Source: Clostridia bacterium
GTDB lineage: Bacteria; Bacillota; Clostridia; UMGS1883; UMGS1540
NCBI GenBank assembly: GCA_017620205.1
Contig: JAFZQX010000035.1
Coordinates: 1-64,000 of the forward strand
Direction: 5' to 3'
Length of the DNA stretch: 64,000 nucleotides
The notes under the pieces were generated by a model that was not told the DNA's origin, searched no databases, and saw only the letters and a program-made list of their open reading frames with translations. The position numbers and the translations under genes were made by a program. Positions 1 to 7,144 of the stretch are shown one piece after another; within the stretch, counting starts at the first letter, position 1; each line of letters begins with the position of its first letter.

Positions 1-1
1 C

Positions 2-1216
2 AAAAAACTTATACCCCTCCCTGTTATGCTCTTGGAAAAGCGCAAGAGAAGAAACAAGATACTAAAGCGTATCGGTCTTGCCGTTGCCGCTTGCGCGGTT
101 ATCGGCGCTATATGCGCTGTTCCGTGGTTTATGAAGCTGCCGAAATATAACGCTGCAATGCAGCTTTACTATGACAAAAACTATCCGGAAGCTACATGGG
201 CATTCGCGGATCTTGGAAACTATAGAAACTCTGACGAAATGAAAGAGAAGTGCGAGCTTAGCTGGAGGAAAAGTTTGGCAGTTGTGGTGTCAAGCGGCGG
301 AACAGATGCATACAGCCGTGATTCATATTATATATCTTCCAATGGTACTGTTGAATATGTCAATTCCGGAACTGCAAATAAAGACTTAAACACTAATGAG
401 CATGGGCAAATTGTGTCCATTGCAGCATCTAAACATGATTCTCTATATGCCTTGTATGAAGATGGGTATGTAGCAAATGCAAAAGAAAACAATGGTATAG
501 AAGATGATTCGGGATGGCATGACATCGTACAAATTTCCAGAATTTTCAACTCTACAAATATAGCATTAAGGGCTGATGGAAGAATATTGTACGGAAATGT
601 TGATGGGACAAGAGCTTTTAAGAACAATTACTATCGAGAACTGACTGATGATGATTACAGGGAGTGGAGTGATGACTGGCTGACAGAGACTTCTACATGG
701 ACAGATATCGTGTCATTTGATTGCTATGCAACAGTCAGCTCGGGGGATGCCAACGTCCTGGTTGCGGCAATTGTTGGTGTGAAATCTGACGGTACATTAT
801 GCGCTGTATTTCATGAAGATTATACTTATTCAAATAAACCCTCGTCAACACAATATGAAACAATTAGCAATTATAAAGATATGCTTGATAAATTTTATGA
901 TGTAAATAGTGTATATGTCAGCAGAGATGAAGTTGCGGCAATTACAAATCATAACACAATTATAACACTTAGAGATGGTAGAATTACAGAATATGAAAAT
1001 AAAGATAATATCATAAAACTAACGGAAGCCAATTTAAAATCCAATGGTGATGTATTATATGAAGACAATACTGTTATAAAAGATGCCGTATATATTGAAG
1101 ATGGTTATATTGTTACACGAGCCGGTACTGTGTATCAGTTACAGTATCGTAACACTCCATTAAATATGAATGTTAAGGCAATAGTTTATGATGAATGGGT
1201 AGAAAGGATGGAATAG
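2..1216 (+). CDS. TIR-family-like membrane protein, C-terminal part (cut by window edge)
   Basis: The reading frame is open to the left edge, so the gene probably starts outside the window; the first ATG is at 26. What is visible begins with a basic stretch and one membrane segment (about residues 15-37 from that ATG). A TPR-like segment follows with the pattern 'A..L...K.Y.EA...F..LG.YRNS'. The rest is a beta-rich region with short 'WTDIVSF' and 'GVKSDGTL' units that recall RCC1-type repeats. The next gene has the same membrane plus 'YAEKL..EGKYVEAIEIY' layout preceded by a zinc ribbon and a TIR domain. I therefore infer that the missing N-terminus is zinc ribbon plus TIR. The first ~270 bases are clearly more GC-rich than the remainder. 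It ends 2 bases before the next start, so the two genes form one transcription unit. Function unknown; signalling or defence is inference. Confidence 0.6.
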   Translation, partial: KKLIPLPVMLLEKRKRRNKILKRIGLAVAACAVIGAICAVPWFMKLPKYNAAMQLYYDKNYPEATWAFADLGNYRNSDEMKEKCELSWRKSLAVVVSSGGTDAYSRDSYYISSNGTVEYVNSGTANKDLNTNEHGQIVSIAASKHDSLYALYEDGYVANAKENNGIEDDSGWHDIVQISRIFNSTNIALRADGRILYGNVDGTRAFKNNYYRELTDDDYREWSDDWLTETSTWTDIVSFDCYATVSSGDANVLVAAIVGVKSDGTLCAVFHEDYTYSNKPSSTQYETISNYKDMLDKFYDVNSVYVSRDEVAAITNHNTIITLRDGRITEYENKDNIIKLTEANLKSNGDVLYEDNTVIKDAVYIEDGYIVTRAGTVYQLQYRNTPLNMNVKAIVYDEWVERME

Positions 1217-1218
1217 TA

Positions 1219-3117
1219 ATGAATTGTTCTATCTGCGGTGGAAGATTAAAACGTGACAATGATTTGTATGTTTGTGAAAACTGTGGTCACAAGCAGCATT
1301 TAGCATCATTTTTTGAGGAAGCAGAAGTATTTATTTGTTATGTAGAAAATGACGAATATGGGCGGCGAACAAAAGACAGTATAATTGCACAAGAAATATA
1401 TAATAGATTAAAAGATAATAATATCAAATGCTTTTACCAAAGAGCATTTGAATCGGCGTCGGAAAGGGAAAACAATAAAAATGTAAATGAAACAGCTATA
1501 CAAAAATCAAAAGTCATCATTGTTTTAGCAACATCAAACCACAATTTTAAAAAATTATTAGATAGTTATACAGAATACTTTTGTGGTAAGACAATTATAC
1601 CTGTATATTCAGGATTAAATGCTGCTGATATTCCGGAAGCTCTTGGAGCTTTGCAAGCAATGGACTATGACATAATTGGTGCCGTTGATACATTGACAAA
1701 GAGCATTTTGCAGCTTTTGGGAAGGGAAAATGAAATAAATATTTCACGTCTTGTAAACAGCACGTTCAAAAAAAGGAGAAAAATAGCTATATTAAGTATA
1801 ACCAGTCTGTTGGCTATGGCTATTGCTGCAGCAGCGTATTTTACCTTTTGTACACCATATGTTTTAAAGAGCAAAAAATACAGTTATGCAGAAAAACTTG
1901 TTTCCGAAGGCAAATATGTTGAAGCCATTGAGATATATTCAGTTGTTGATGATTATAAAAATTCAAAAAATGAGCTTCAGAGTATTTATAATAAGTATGA
2001 TGGTTATTATATGAACGAAGAACAAACTATATGTTTGTTTCTGAACATTGACCGCAATCATAATTCTGAAATAAAATTAATCAAAGCATCAGAAGATGGC
2101 AATATCAGTTTTGATACTAATGTGCAAATTGATGGATCGTTTGTCACTTTTGATTTTAAAGATACCAATAATACTGCCGGCACCGGAAGTATCAAATTGT
2201 CCGACGAGGGTGTGCAACTCAATGCAAAAACAACCGATACGAGTGATTTCAGTATTGGAGAAATTAATATTCTATTTAAATTTGAAAACAAATCTGATTC
2301 ACCTATAGTATCGTCATTTAGTGCGAATGACATTACAGGTTGGTTAAAAAATATGATAACAGACGGAGAACTCAAGAAAAAAGGGTATGAGCTTACTCTT
2401 AAAACAATAAATGATGACAATTTAATATATGTATGCGGAAAATACAATGAGGATTATGACTATTATACCGTTAAGGACACTACTGTAGATGTTATGATAT
2501 TTAACCGTGATATATCGAAAGAAGATATTATAGGAAATCTAGAACCGGGGAACAAAATAATTTTTGGTGTTTATGCGCCTGCTAAACTTGTTATCCCCGA
2601 TAGGATTGGGCAGTTAACTCAACCTTTTATAGAGAATGATATACTATTTGTTCCAAATAAAATATTTTATGAACTTGATCGTCGTATACCATACACCGGG
2701 ATTTTTTCATCTATAAATATTCAAAATCCGAGTAGCATTGATGAATCATATGCAAGTATTACTGATGACACTCCTGTTGGAATAATATCAAAAACTGTTG
2801 GTAAGAAGAATTGGGAGAATATTATAAAATATCAATTCATAAATCCCATAGTATATAATGTTGCCAAACAAAAATATGGGGATAGTTTTATGAAAATGGA
2901 TACAGAAGTAACCTTGTATATAGAAAATGAAACCGATAGCGATTTCCTTGTTTCTTATTATCTGAAAGAAAAAAAACTTGCCGTTTTTTATAGAATTAAA
3001 AAGACAGATGGTACGGTAACATTCGTATCAGAATGTCCATATGTTCAAGAGGATAAGACAATTGTTAATGAAAATGCCGAACCACGATTACATATGATAC
3101 AGGACACACAGCCGTAG
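1219..3117 (+). CDS. zinc-ribbon / TIR-domain / transmembrane protein
   Basis: The ATG at 1219 is chosen because AGAAAGGA sits 10 bases upstream; an earlier ATG at 1195 has no such site and would overlap the previous gene. About 632 aa. Residues 1-25 form a zinc ribbon (C3, C6, C19, C22). Residues ~36-165 look like a bacterial TIR_2-type domain ('VFICYVENDEYG', 'KVIIVLATSN'). A membrane segment lies at ~179-201. After it comes a TPR-like unit ('YAEKLVSEGKYVEAIEIY', 'DDYKNSKNEL') and a long beta-rich outer part without recognisable family. TIR domains in bacteria often hydrolyse NAD or act as scaffolds; whether a catalytic Glu is kept cannot be judged here. It lies next to a transposase and a putative defence operon and has AT-rich codon use. 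Zinc ribbon-TIR-TM proteins are common in Clostridia, but their role is not established. Confidence 0.75.
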   Translation: MNCSICGGRLKRDNDLYVCENCGHKQHLASFFEEAEVFICYVENDEYGRRTKDSIIAQEIYNRLKDNNIKCFYQRAFESASERENNKNVNETAIQKSKVIIVLATSNHNFKKLLDSYTEYFCGKTIIPVYSGLNAADIPEALGALQAMDYDIIGAVDTLTKSILQLLGRENEINISRLVNSTFKKRRKIAILSITSLLAMAIAAAAYFTFCTPYVLKSKKYSYAEKLVSEGKYVEAIEIYSVVDDYKNSKNELQSIYNKYDGYYMNEEQTICLFLNIDRNHNSEIKLIKASEDGNISFDTNVQIDGSFVTFDFKDTNNTAGTGSIKLSDEGVQLNAKTTDTSDFSIGEINILFKFENKSDSPIVSSFSANDITGWLKNMITDGELKKKGYELTLKTINDDNLIYVCGKYNEDYDYYTVKDTTVDVMIFNRDISKEDIIGNLEPGNKIIFGVYAPAKLVIPDRIGQLTQPFIENDILFVPNKIFYELDRRIPYTGIFSSINIQNPSSIDESYASITDDTPVGIISKTVGKKNWENIIKYQFINPIVYNVAKQKYGDSFMKMDTEVTLYIENETDSDFLVSYYLKEKKLAVFYRIKKTDGTVTFVSECPYVQEDKTIVNENAEPRLHMIQDTQP

Positions 3118-3130
3118 CATAAGAATAGCC

Positions 3131-3245
3131 ACGGACAAAAGGGGACGTACACAAATTGTCAACTTTTTGGTTGACATAATACGGACAACGGACAACGGAC
3201 AAAAGGGGACGTACACAAATTGTCAACTTTTTGGTTGACATAATA
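3131..3245. repeat. two 51-base direct repeats at left end of the transposase unit
   Basis: The segments 3131-3181 and 3195-3245 are identical as far as I can read and are separated by short CGGACAA-type repeats. Each contains the motif GGGGACGTACAC and a TTGTCAAC/GTTGACA hairpin. They match, in inverted orientation, the repeated right end of the element, which supports a role as the transposase's substrate. Confidence 0.75.
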
Positions 3246-3282
3246 TAACAGATGTGATACAATTCGGTTGAGGAGTGGTAAA

Positions 3283-4020
3283 ATGTCGAGATTAGCGAGA
3301 CAATACAGCGAAACCGGATTGTATCATATTTTTTTCAGAGGTCAAAACAGGCAACACATCTTTGAGGAAGATGAAGACTATAAAAAAATGCTTGAAATAC
3401 TGTCTGATTTGAAGCGGGAAATGGGATTTGAATTATATGTGTATTGCCTTATGAGCAATCACGTACATTTATTAATAAAAGAAAAAGAAACAGGACAGAT
3501 TTCGCTGATAATGAAACGGCTTTTGACGAAATACGTAAGACTATATAATTATAAATATCAAAGAACAGGCTCGCTTATTGCAAACAGATATAAAAGCAAG
3601 CCAATAGAAACAGATGAATATTTTTTGCCGTTGGTAAGGTATATTCATCAAAACCCTGTCAGAGCAGGACTTATGCATGATTTGGCTAAATATCCGTGGA
3701 GCAGTTACAGTCAATATATAAAAAACGATAATAAAATAGTTGATACAGAATTTGTATTAACAATGATGTCGCCAAAAGAATTTAAAAAGTTTCACAAAGA
3801 AACCGAAAAAGAGATTTTTGTTGTCGATGACAGATTAAAGATTACGGACGAGGGAGTCCGCAGGGAGATAAAAAAGAAGTACAGCGTTGAGCCGAAACAA
3901 ATAGCGGAGCTTGATAAAGAAGCGCGGAATATTGTTTTAAGAGAACTGAAAGAGAGATTTTCTATAAGACAGATTGAGCGAGTGACGGGGATATCAAGAG
4001 GGGTAATATACAAAAGTTGA
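3283..4020 (+). CDS. REP-associated tyrosine transposase (Y1/HUH family)
   Basis: About 245 aa. The ATG at 3283 follows GAGGAGTGG; an in-frame TTG at 3268 lies before that site and is less likely. The HUH motif is visible as 'SNHVHLL' near residue 64, after the typical opening 'TGLYHIFFRGQNRQ.IF'. The candidate nucleophilic tyrosine is in 'LLTKYVRLYNYKY', and the block 'GSLIANRYKS...LVRYIHQNPVRAGL' is typical of the TnpA_REP branch of the IS200/IS605 superfamily. The C-terminus adds a helix-turn-helix ('RFSIRQIERVTGISRGVIYKS'), as in many clostridial members. These enzymes cut and join single-stranded DNA at palindromic REP sequences. The gene looks intact. Confidence 0.9.
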   Translation: MSRLARQYSETGLYHIFFRGQNRQHIFEEDEDYKKMLEILSDLKREMGFELYVYCLMSNHVHLLIKEKETGQISLIMKRLLTKYVRLYNYKYQRTGSLIANRYKSKPIETDEYFLPLVRYIHQNPVRAGLMHDLAKYPWSSYSQYIKNDNKIVDTEFVLTMMSPKEFKKFHKETEKEIFVVDDRLKITDEGVRREIKKKYSVEPKQIAELDKEARNIVLRELKERFSIRQIERVTGISRGVIYKS

Positions 4021-4153
4021 CAAAACGTGTACGTCCCCTTTTGTCCCGATTGAGCGAGTGACGGGGATATCAAGAGGGGTAATATACAAAAGTTGACAAA
4101 ACGTGTACGTCCCCTTTTGTCCCGTCCCCTTTTGTCCCCGTCCCCTTTTGTCC
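3972..4153. repeat. tandem 76-base duplication of the transposase 3' end plus GTCCCCTTTTGTCC repeats
   Basis: The segment from the last 16 codons of the transposase through GTCCCCTTTTGTCCCG is repeated head to tail (3972-4047, 4048-4123). Two further GTCCCCTTTTGTCC copies follow up to 4153. This looks like slippage or recombination at the element's right end. Confidence 0.8.
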
Positions 4154-4325
4154 TAAAACGCTGTCTCTGCACATAGATAGCTTGCTACATACAAGACAGT
4201 ATGACAGCGACAAGTTTAGTTTGATTTTTACTTCGTACGGAGAATTTGAAATAAAGTATTCAGTAATGTGTGCGGAATGGAAAAAACCTGTTGAAGGTAA
4301 ATTTCAGATAAAAGCAGAGTATTGA
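4152..4325 (+). pseudogene. C-terminal remnant of an unidentified gene behind the transposase unit
   Basis: Directly after the last GTCCCCTTTTGTCC copy a frame is open for 57 codons and ends at TGA 4323-4325. It reads as ordinary protein ('FSLIFTSYGEFEIKYSV', 'EWKKPVEGKFQIKAEY') but has no start codon or ribosome binding site. The most direct reading is the tail of a gene broken by insertion or by repeat-mediated rearrangement. The second TIR gene upstream is a possible parent because it ends abruptly just before the left repeats, but the join is not proved. Confidence 0.35.
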
Positions 4326-4773
4326 AACAATAAACAGTTATGAGTATGAGGTGAAAGTTCATTTCGCCATGATGGATATCACTAAAAATGGACAAGGAAG
4401 TGCCGCAAATGGGGACAAATCCATTCTCGGCTTGAGATATTCTTTGGCTAAAGACTGCCGCGGTAGCATAAAATTACCGACAAATCAAGGGTAAAATGCA
4501 CGGTTCAAAGAAGCCGCCCTTGACACCAACTTATCGTTTTACTGTATGAAAGTTAAGGGCTTCAGCCCCATAAAACACTCACTATGCTTCGTTCTGAAAA
4601 AGTTTGCAAATAGATTTGCGTATAAATCTTGCCACTACCTGAACGACTCCTTTAAACCTTGTATCTTCATTTTATCAGAATGCAATTACTGTTACTTGGC
4701 AAGTTCACTAGGCGGATGGATATTTATTCGATCGTTAGGATTATCTATTTTAATTTATCAAAAAAATAAAGCA
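4326..4773. other. intergenic stretch, no gene recognised
   Basis: No start with a ribosome binding site and no convincing protein frame was found on either strand. A small hairpin (GGGCTTCAGCCCC, near 4558-4570) is visible. The mixed composition suggests debris from mobile elements, but I do not recognise a family. Confidence 0.4.
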
Positions 4774-5943
4774 TTATTTTAAAACTAATAATATGGATAA
4801 TATTGCAAACATCAATGCAACAACTCCAAGGTAAATATTTTGCATTATGCGACTTTCGTTTTTTAACTTTTCAATTTCCTTTTTTAATTCGTTTATAGCG
4901 CCATGTAATGCGTTGGCAGGAATATAATCTATTATTTTACTCTTTCCCTGATAATCACCTTCATATAGTGGAGCGGGTTCAAGTAACTTGTTAAACTCAA
5001 TTGTAGCATAATGCATCCCTCGTTTCAAATGCACAGCCCTATTGGACGTGTTAAACAAAAGGCAAAATAATGTCCCATTAAATCCAGGATCAATTTGTGG
5101 ACCGTTTGATAAAATTATACCTTGACAGAACAATCCTACTGTCAATCCAAATTTCCCGATTATATCTCTAGGAATACGAGCGCTTTCTTTACAAGAAACT
5201 ATTGCATAGTCATATGGTTCAATTGTTAAAAAAGACGACGAATTTGTTAGGTGATTGATTTTGCCATCATAGTAGTATTCGTCGCCTAAAAGCAAATCAT
5301 ACGATGCTCCTTTTACACTTGATTCAGTTGCATTATCTAAAAGCATTCCGCACCTTAGCATCAGTTTTATGATTCTTCCGGATAGACCGCCGCCGATATT
5401 TGTCGTGTGAACCAACACCTCAATTAATTCTATTATATCTTCTAAATTATTTGAGGTACTTTTTATAACGTAGTTAGCTTTGTTAGAATATGTACGGTCA
5501 TTGCAATTCTGCAACATTAATGCCTTATATTTTTCCTTGTTGTATTTTTCTCTCTTTTTGTATCTTTCTAATATTAAATCATCGTTTGCATCAATAAAGA
5601 AGCAAGTACAATCAAAATTTTTCTCGTTCAATAAAGTCTGGACCGACTCGGCGGATAAAATCAAAATGGGAGTTTTATTTTTTGACATAGTAGCATCATA
5701 GTCTAATTTTAGAATCCCATAATAATGATTTAGGTATGTGGTATTAATTAGAAAATCATCATTTTCAATGTGCTTTTCAAATGTGTCTTTTCCACAATAA
5801 TTATAATTAAAATCATCTTTTCTTTGCGGACGAGTAGTTACAGCATCCACTATGATATAATTACCTGTTTTTTGGAGTTCTTTTGCGATAGTACTTTTCC
5901 CTGCACATGACAAGCCAGTAAGAATTATAGGTTTAATGCTCAT
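4774..5943 (-). CDS. guanylate-kinase-like / dCTP-deaminase-like fusion with C-terminal membrane anchor
   Basis: About 389 aa, last gene of the five-gene operon. The ATG at 5943 is chosen because AAAGGAG lies 7 bases upstream; it overlaps the methyltransferase stop by 11 bases. Residues ~4-175 resemble guanylate kinase: P-loop 'GLSCAGKST' (10-18), 'TTRPQR' (36-41) and a 'YYGI' segment as in GMP-binding regions. Residues ~195-335 resemble the trimeric dCTP deaminase/dUTPase fold ('GASYDLLLGDEYYYDG', 'QIDPGFNGTLFCLLFN', 'LKRGMHYATIEFNKL'). The Glu usually found before the 'N' in dCTP deaminase is Leu here, and the usual RSS.AR box reads 'GKFGLTVG', so classical deamination is doubtful. A short coiled coil (~350-368) and one membrane segment (~369-388) close the protein. 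It probably senses, phosphorylates or depletes a nucleotide at the membrane; that is inference. Confidence 0.75.
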   Translation of the reverse strand: MSIKPIILTGLSCAGKSTIAKELQKTGNYIIVDAVTTRPQRKDDFNYNYCGKDTFEKHIENDDFLINTTYLNHYYGILKLDYDATMSKNKTPILILSAESVQTLLNEKNFDCTCFFIDANDDLILERYKKREKYNKEKYKALMLQNCNDRTYSNKANYVIKSTSNNLEDIIELIEVLVHTTNIGGGLSGRIIKLMLRCGMLLDNATESSVKGASYDLLLGDEYYYDGKINHLTNSSSFLTIEPYDYAIVSCKESARIPRDIIGKFGLTVGLFCQGIILSNGPQIDPGFNGTLFCLLFNTSNRAVHLKRGMHYATIEFNKLLEPAPLYEGDYQGKSKIIDYIPANALHGAINELKKEIEKLKNESRIMQNIYLGVVALMFAILSILLVLK

Positions 5944-7144
5944 CGCTTTTCTCCTTTCTGAAAACATAAATTTTTTCATTGATCAAGCTTGCCCATTGTA
6001 TGCTAATGGTTCTTCGGTTGCTTGGTATGTATCTTTGAAAGTCCTGTACCAGCTTTAATCCGTATTGCTCATATGACAAAACCATTTGGTCGATTACCCT
6101 TTTTCTATCGTCGCTTTCTGCATACTCCGGTAAAATTATACATAAAAAACCATTGTTTTTTAATATTTTGCTTAAGTGACAGTTTATGCGCTTCATCGAG
6201 TCTTCATATTCGTTTAACGTCTCTTTTCTTGAACGTCTGCACCTTGCGCCTATCTCTTGCGAAACATATTCGTTGAATGCTTCGTTAAAAAAACACAAAG
6301 ACATTCTTTGGGATTTAACATAATCTATCATACGAGGATATGGAGGAGAAGTAATTATTAAATCAACTTTTGTTATGGGTGTATTTATAACAGATGTATT
6401 AAAAATACGATCTTCTTTTAGAGTTTTTTTATAAAACCCCACATACAAAGGCGAAGTGTTTTTTAGATGTATCATGATATCCTCAAATAATACATTGACC
6501 CTTGATTTATAAAAATCAAATACATCCTTTTCTTTATATTCGTCCATCTTTGGTTTTACATTATCTGCAATATAAGCCCAGCCCTTATTCTGACTTGATA
6601 GAGTTGTTAAGATACTACTTATTACATACTTCAAAATACCTTTAACAAAAACATTTTCAACACTGTTATGGCAATGTATCAGGTAGCACAATTTGTTAAA
6701 GGTTTGTATTTCATACCAACCCATTAATTCCTTTTGTAGCTCACTTATGTTATTTCTATAATCGTAATTTTCATCATAATTTACACATAGTTCAAGAAGT
6801 TGCTGCTTTATATCTGCGTGTTTTAATGAGGGATTTAATAAATCATATATTTTCTCACATACATTTGTCGCAACCGGATTGATATCACAAGAAAACGGAA
6901 AACGTTCTAATAAGAGAGATTGAATAAAAGTAGTACCAATCCCTCCGAATGGATCTAAAACAATATCACCTTTATTAGATAGAATTTCTATAAGAGTATA
7001 CGGAATTTCTGGAATAAAAGTTGCTGGATAAGAGTAGTGTTTTCTGCAATCAAATGGGAACAGAGATTCCGGGGAGTAATTAATATTAAAATCAAAGTTC
7101 CAGTTTACGCTATTTAGTTTATTCTTGATATCTTTTAATTCCAT
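5933..7144 (-). CDS. DNA methyltransferase (N4-cytosine/N6-adenine type, SPPY motif)
   Basis: About 403 aa. The ATG at 7144 is 9 bases after AAGGAGG; an ATG at 7150 is only 3 bases from it. The SAM-binding motif is 'LDPFGGIGTT' near residues 60-69, followed by 'CDINPVA'. The catalytic motif IV is 'TSPPYPRMIDYV' in the second half. This order (DPF.G first, SPPY late) is that of amino-methyltransferases acting on DNA, with a long middle region that may read the target. No restriction endonuclease is next to it. It overlaps the HD gene upstream and the fusion gene downstream, so translation is coupled. Its role could be self-marking in a defence system or one step in base modification. Confidence 0.8.
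   Translation of the reverse strand: MELKDIKNKLNSVNWNFDFNINYSPESLFPFDCRKHYSYPATFIPEIPYTLIEILSNKGDIVLDPFGGIGTTFIQSLLLERFPFSCDINPVATNVCEKIYDLLNPSLKHADIKQQLLELCVNYDENYDYRNNISELQKELMGWYEIQTFNKLCYLIHCHNSVENVFVKGILKYVISSILTTLSSQNKGWAYIADNVKPKMDEYKEKDVFDFYKSRVNVLFEDIMIHLKNTSPLYVGFYKKTLKEDRIFNTSVINTPITKVDLIITSPPYPRMIDYVKSQRMSLCFFNEAFNEYVSQEIGARCRRSRKETLNEYEDSMKRINCHLSKILKNNGFLCIILPEYAESDDRKRVIDQMVLSYEQYGLKLVQDFQRYIPSNRRTISIQWASLINEKIYVFRKEKSDEH

Larger units (their letters stand above)
3131..4150 (+). mobile_element. REP-associated transposase (RAYT/IS200-like) unit with repeated ends
   Basis: A Y1/HUH transposase gene is flanked by related sequences in inverted orientation. On the left a 51-base unit (3131-3181) containing ACAAAAGGGGACGTACAC is repeated at 3195-3245. 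On the right GTGTACGTCCCCTTTTGTCC, the near reverse complement, occurs repeatedly between 4027 and 4153. Each left unit also holds a small hairpin (TTGTCAAC...GTTGACA). The 3' end of the gene plus its right end is tandemly duplicated with a period of 76 bases (3972-4047 and 4048-4123). Such imperfect palindromes beside a Y1 transposase are the hallmark of REP/RAYT elements. Exact element borders are uncertain. Confidence 0.7.

Noticed and set aside
3131-3245. Two identical 51-base repeats as a small CRISPR array
   Set aside because: Only two units, a low-complexity spacer of 13 bases, and inverted copies at the far end of a transposase gene; no cas genes.
4546-4782. 78-codon plus-strand frame after the transposase unit
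   Set aside because: No ribosome binding site, overlaps the 3' end of the fusion gene on the other strand, Cys- and aromatic-rich translation typical of non-coding DNA.
4774-5400. Calling the C-terminal half of the fusion a functional dCTP deaminase
   Set aside because: The fold-level pattern is there, but the catalytic Glu and the RSS.AR box are not seen, so only 'dCTP-deaminase-like' is stated.
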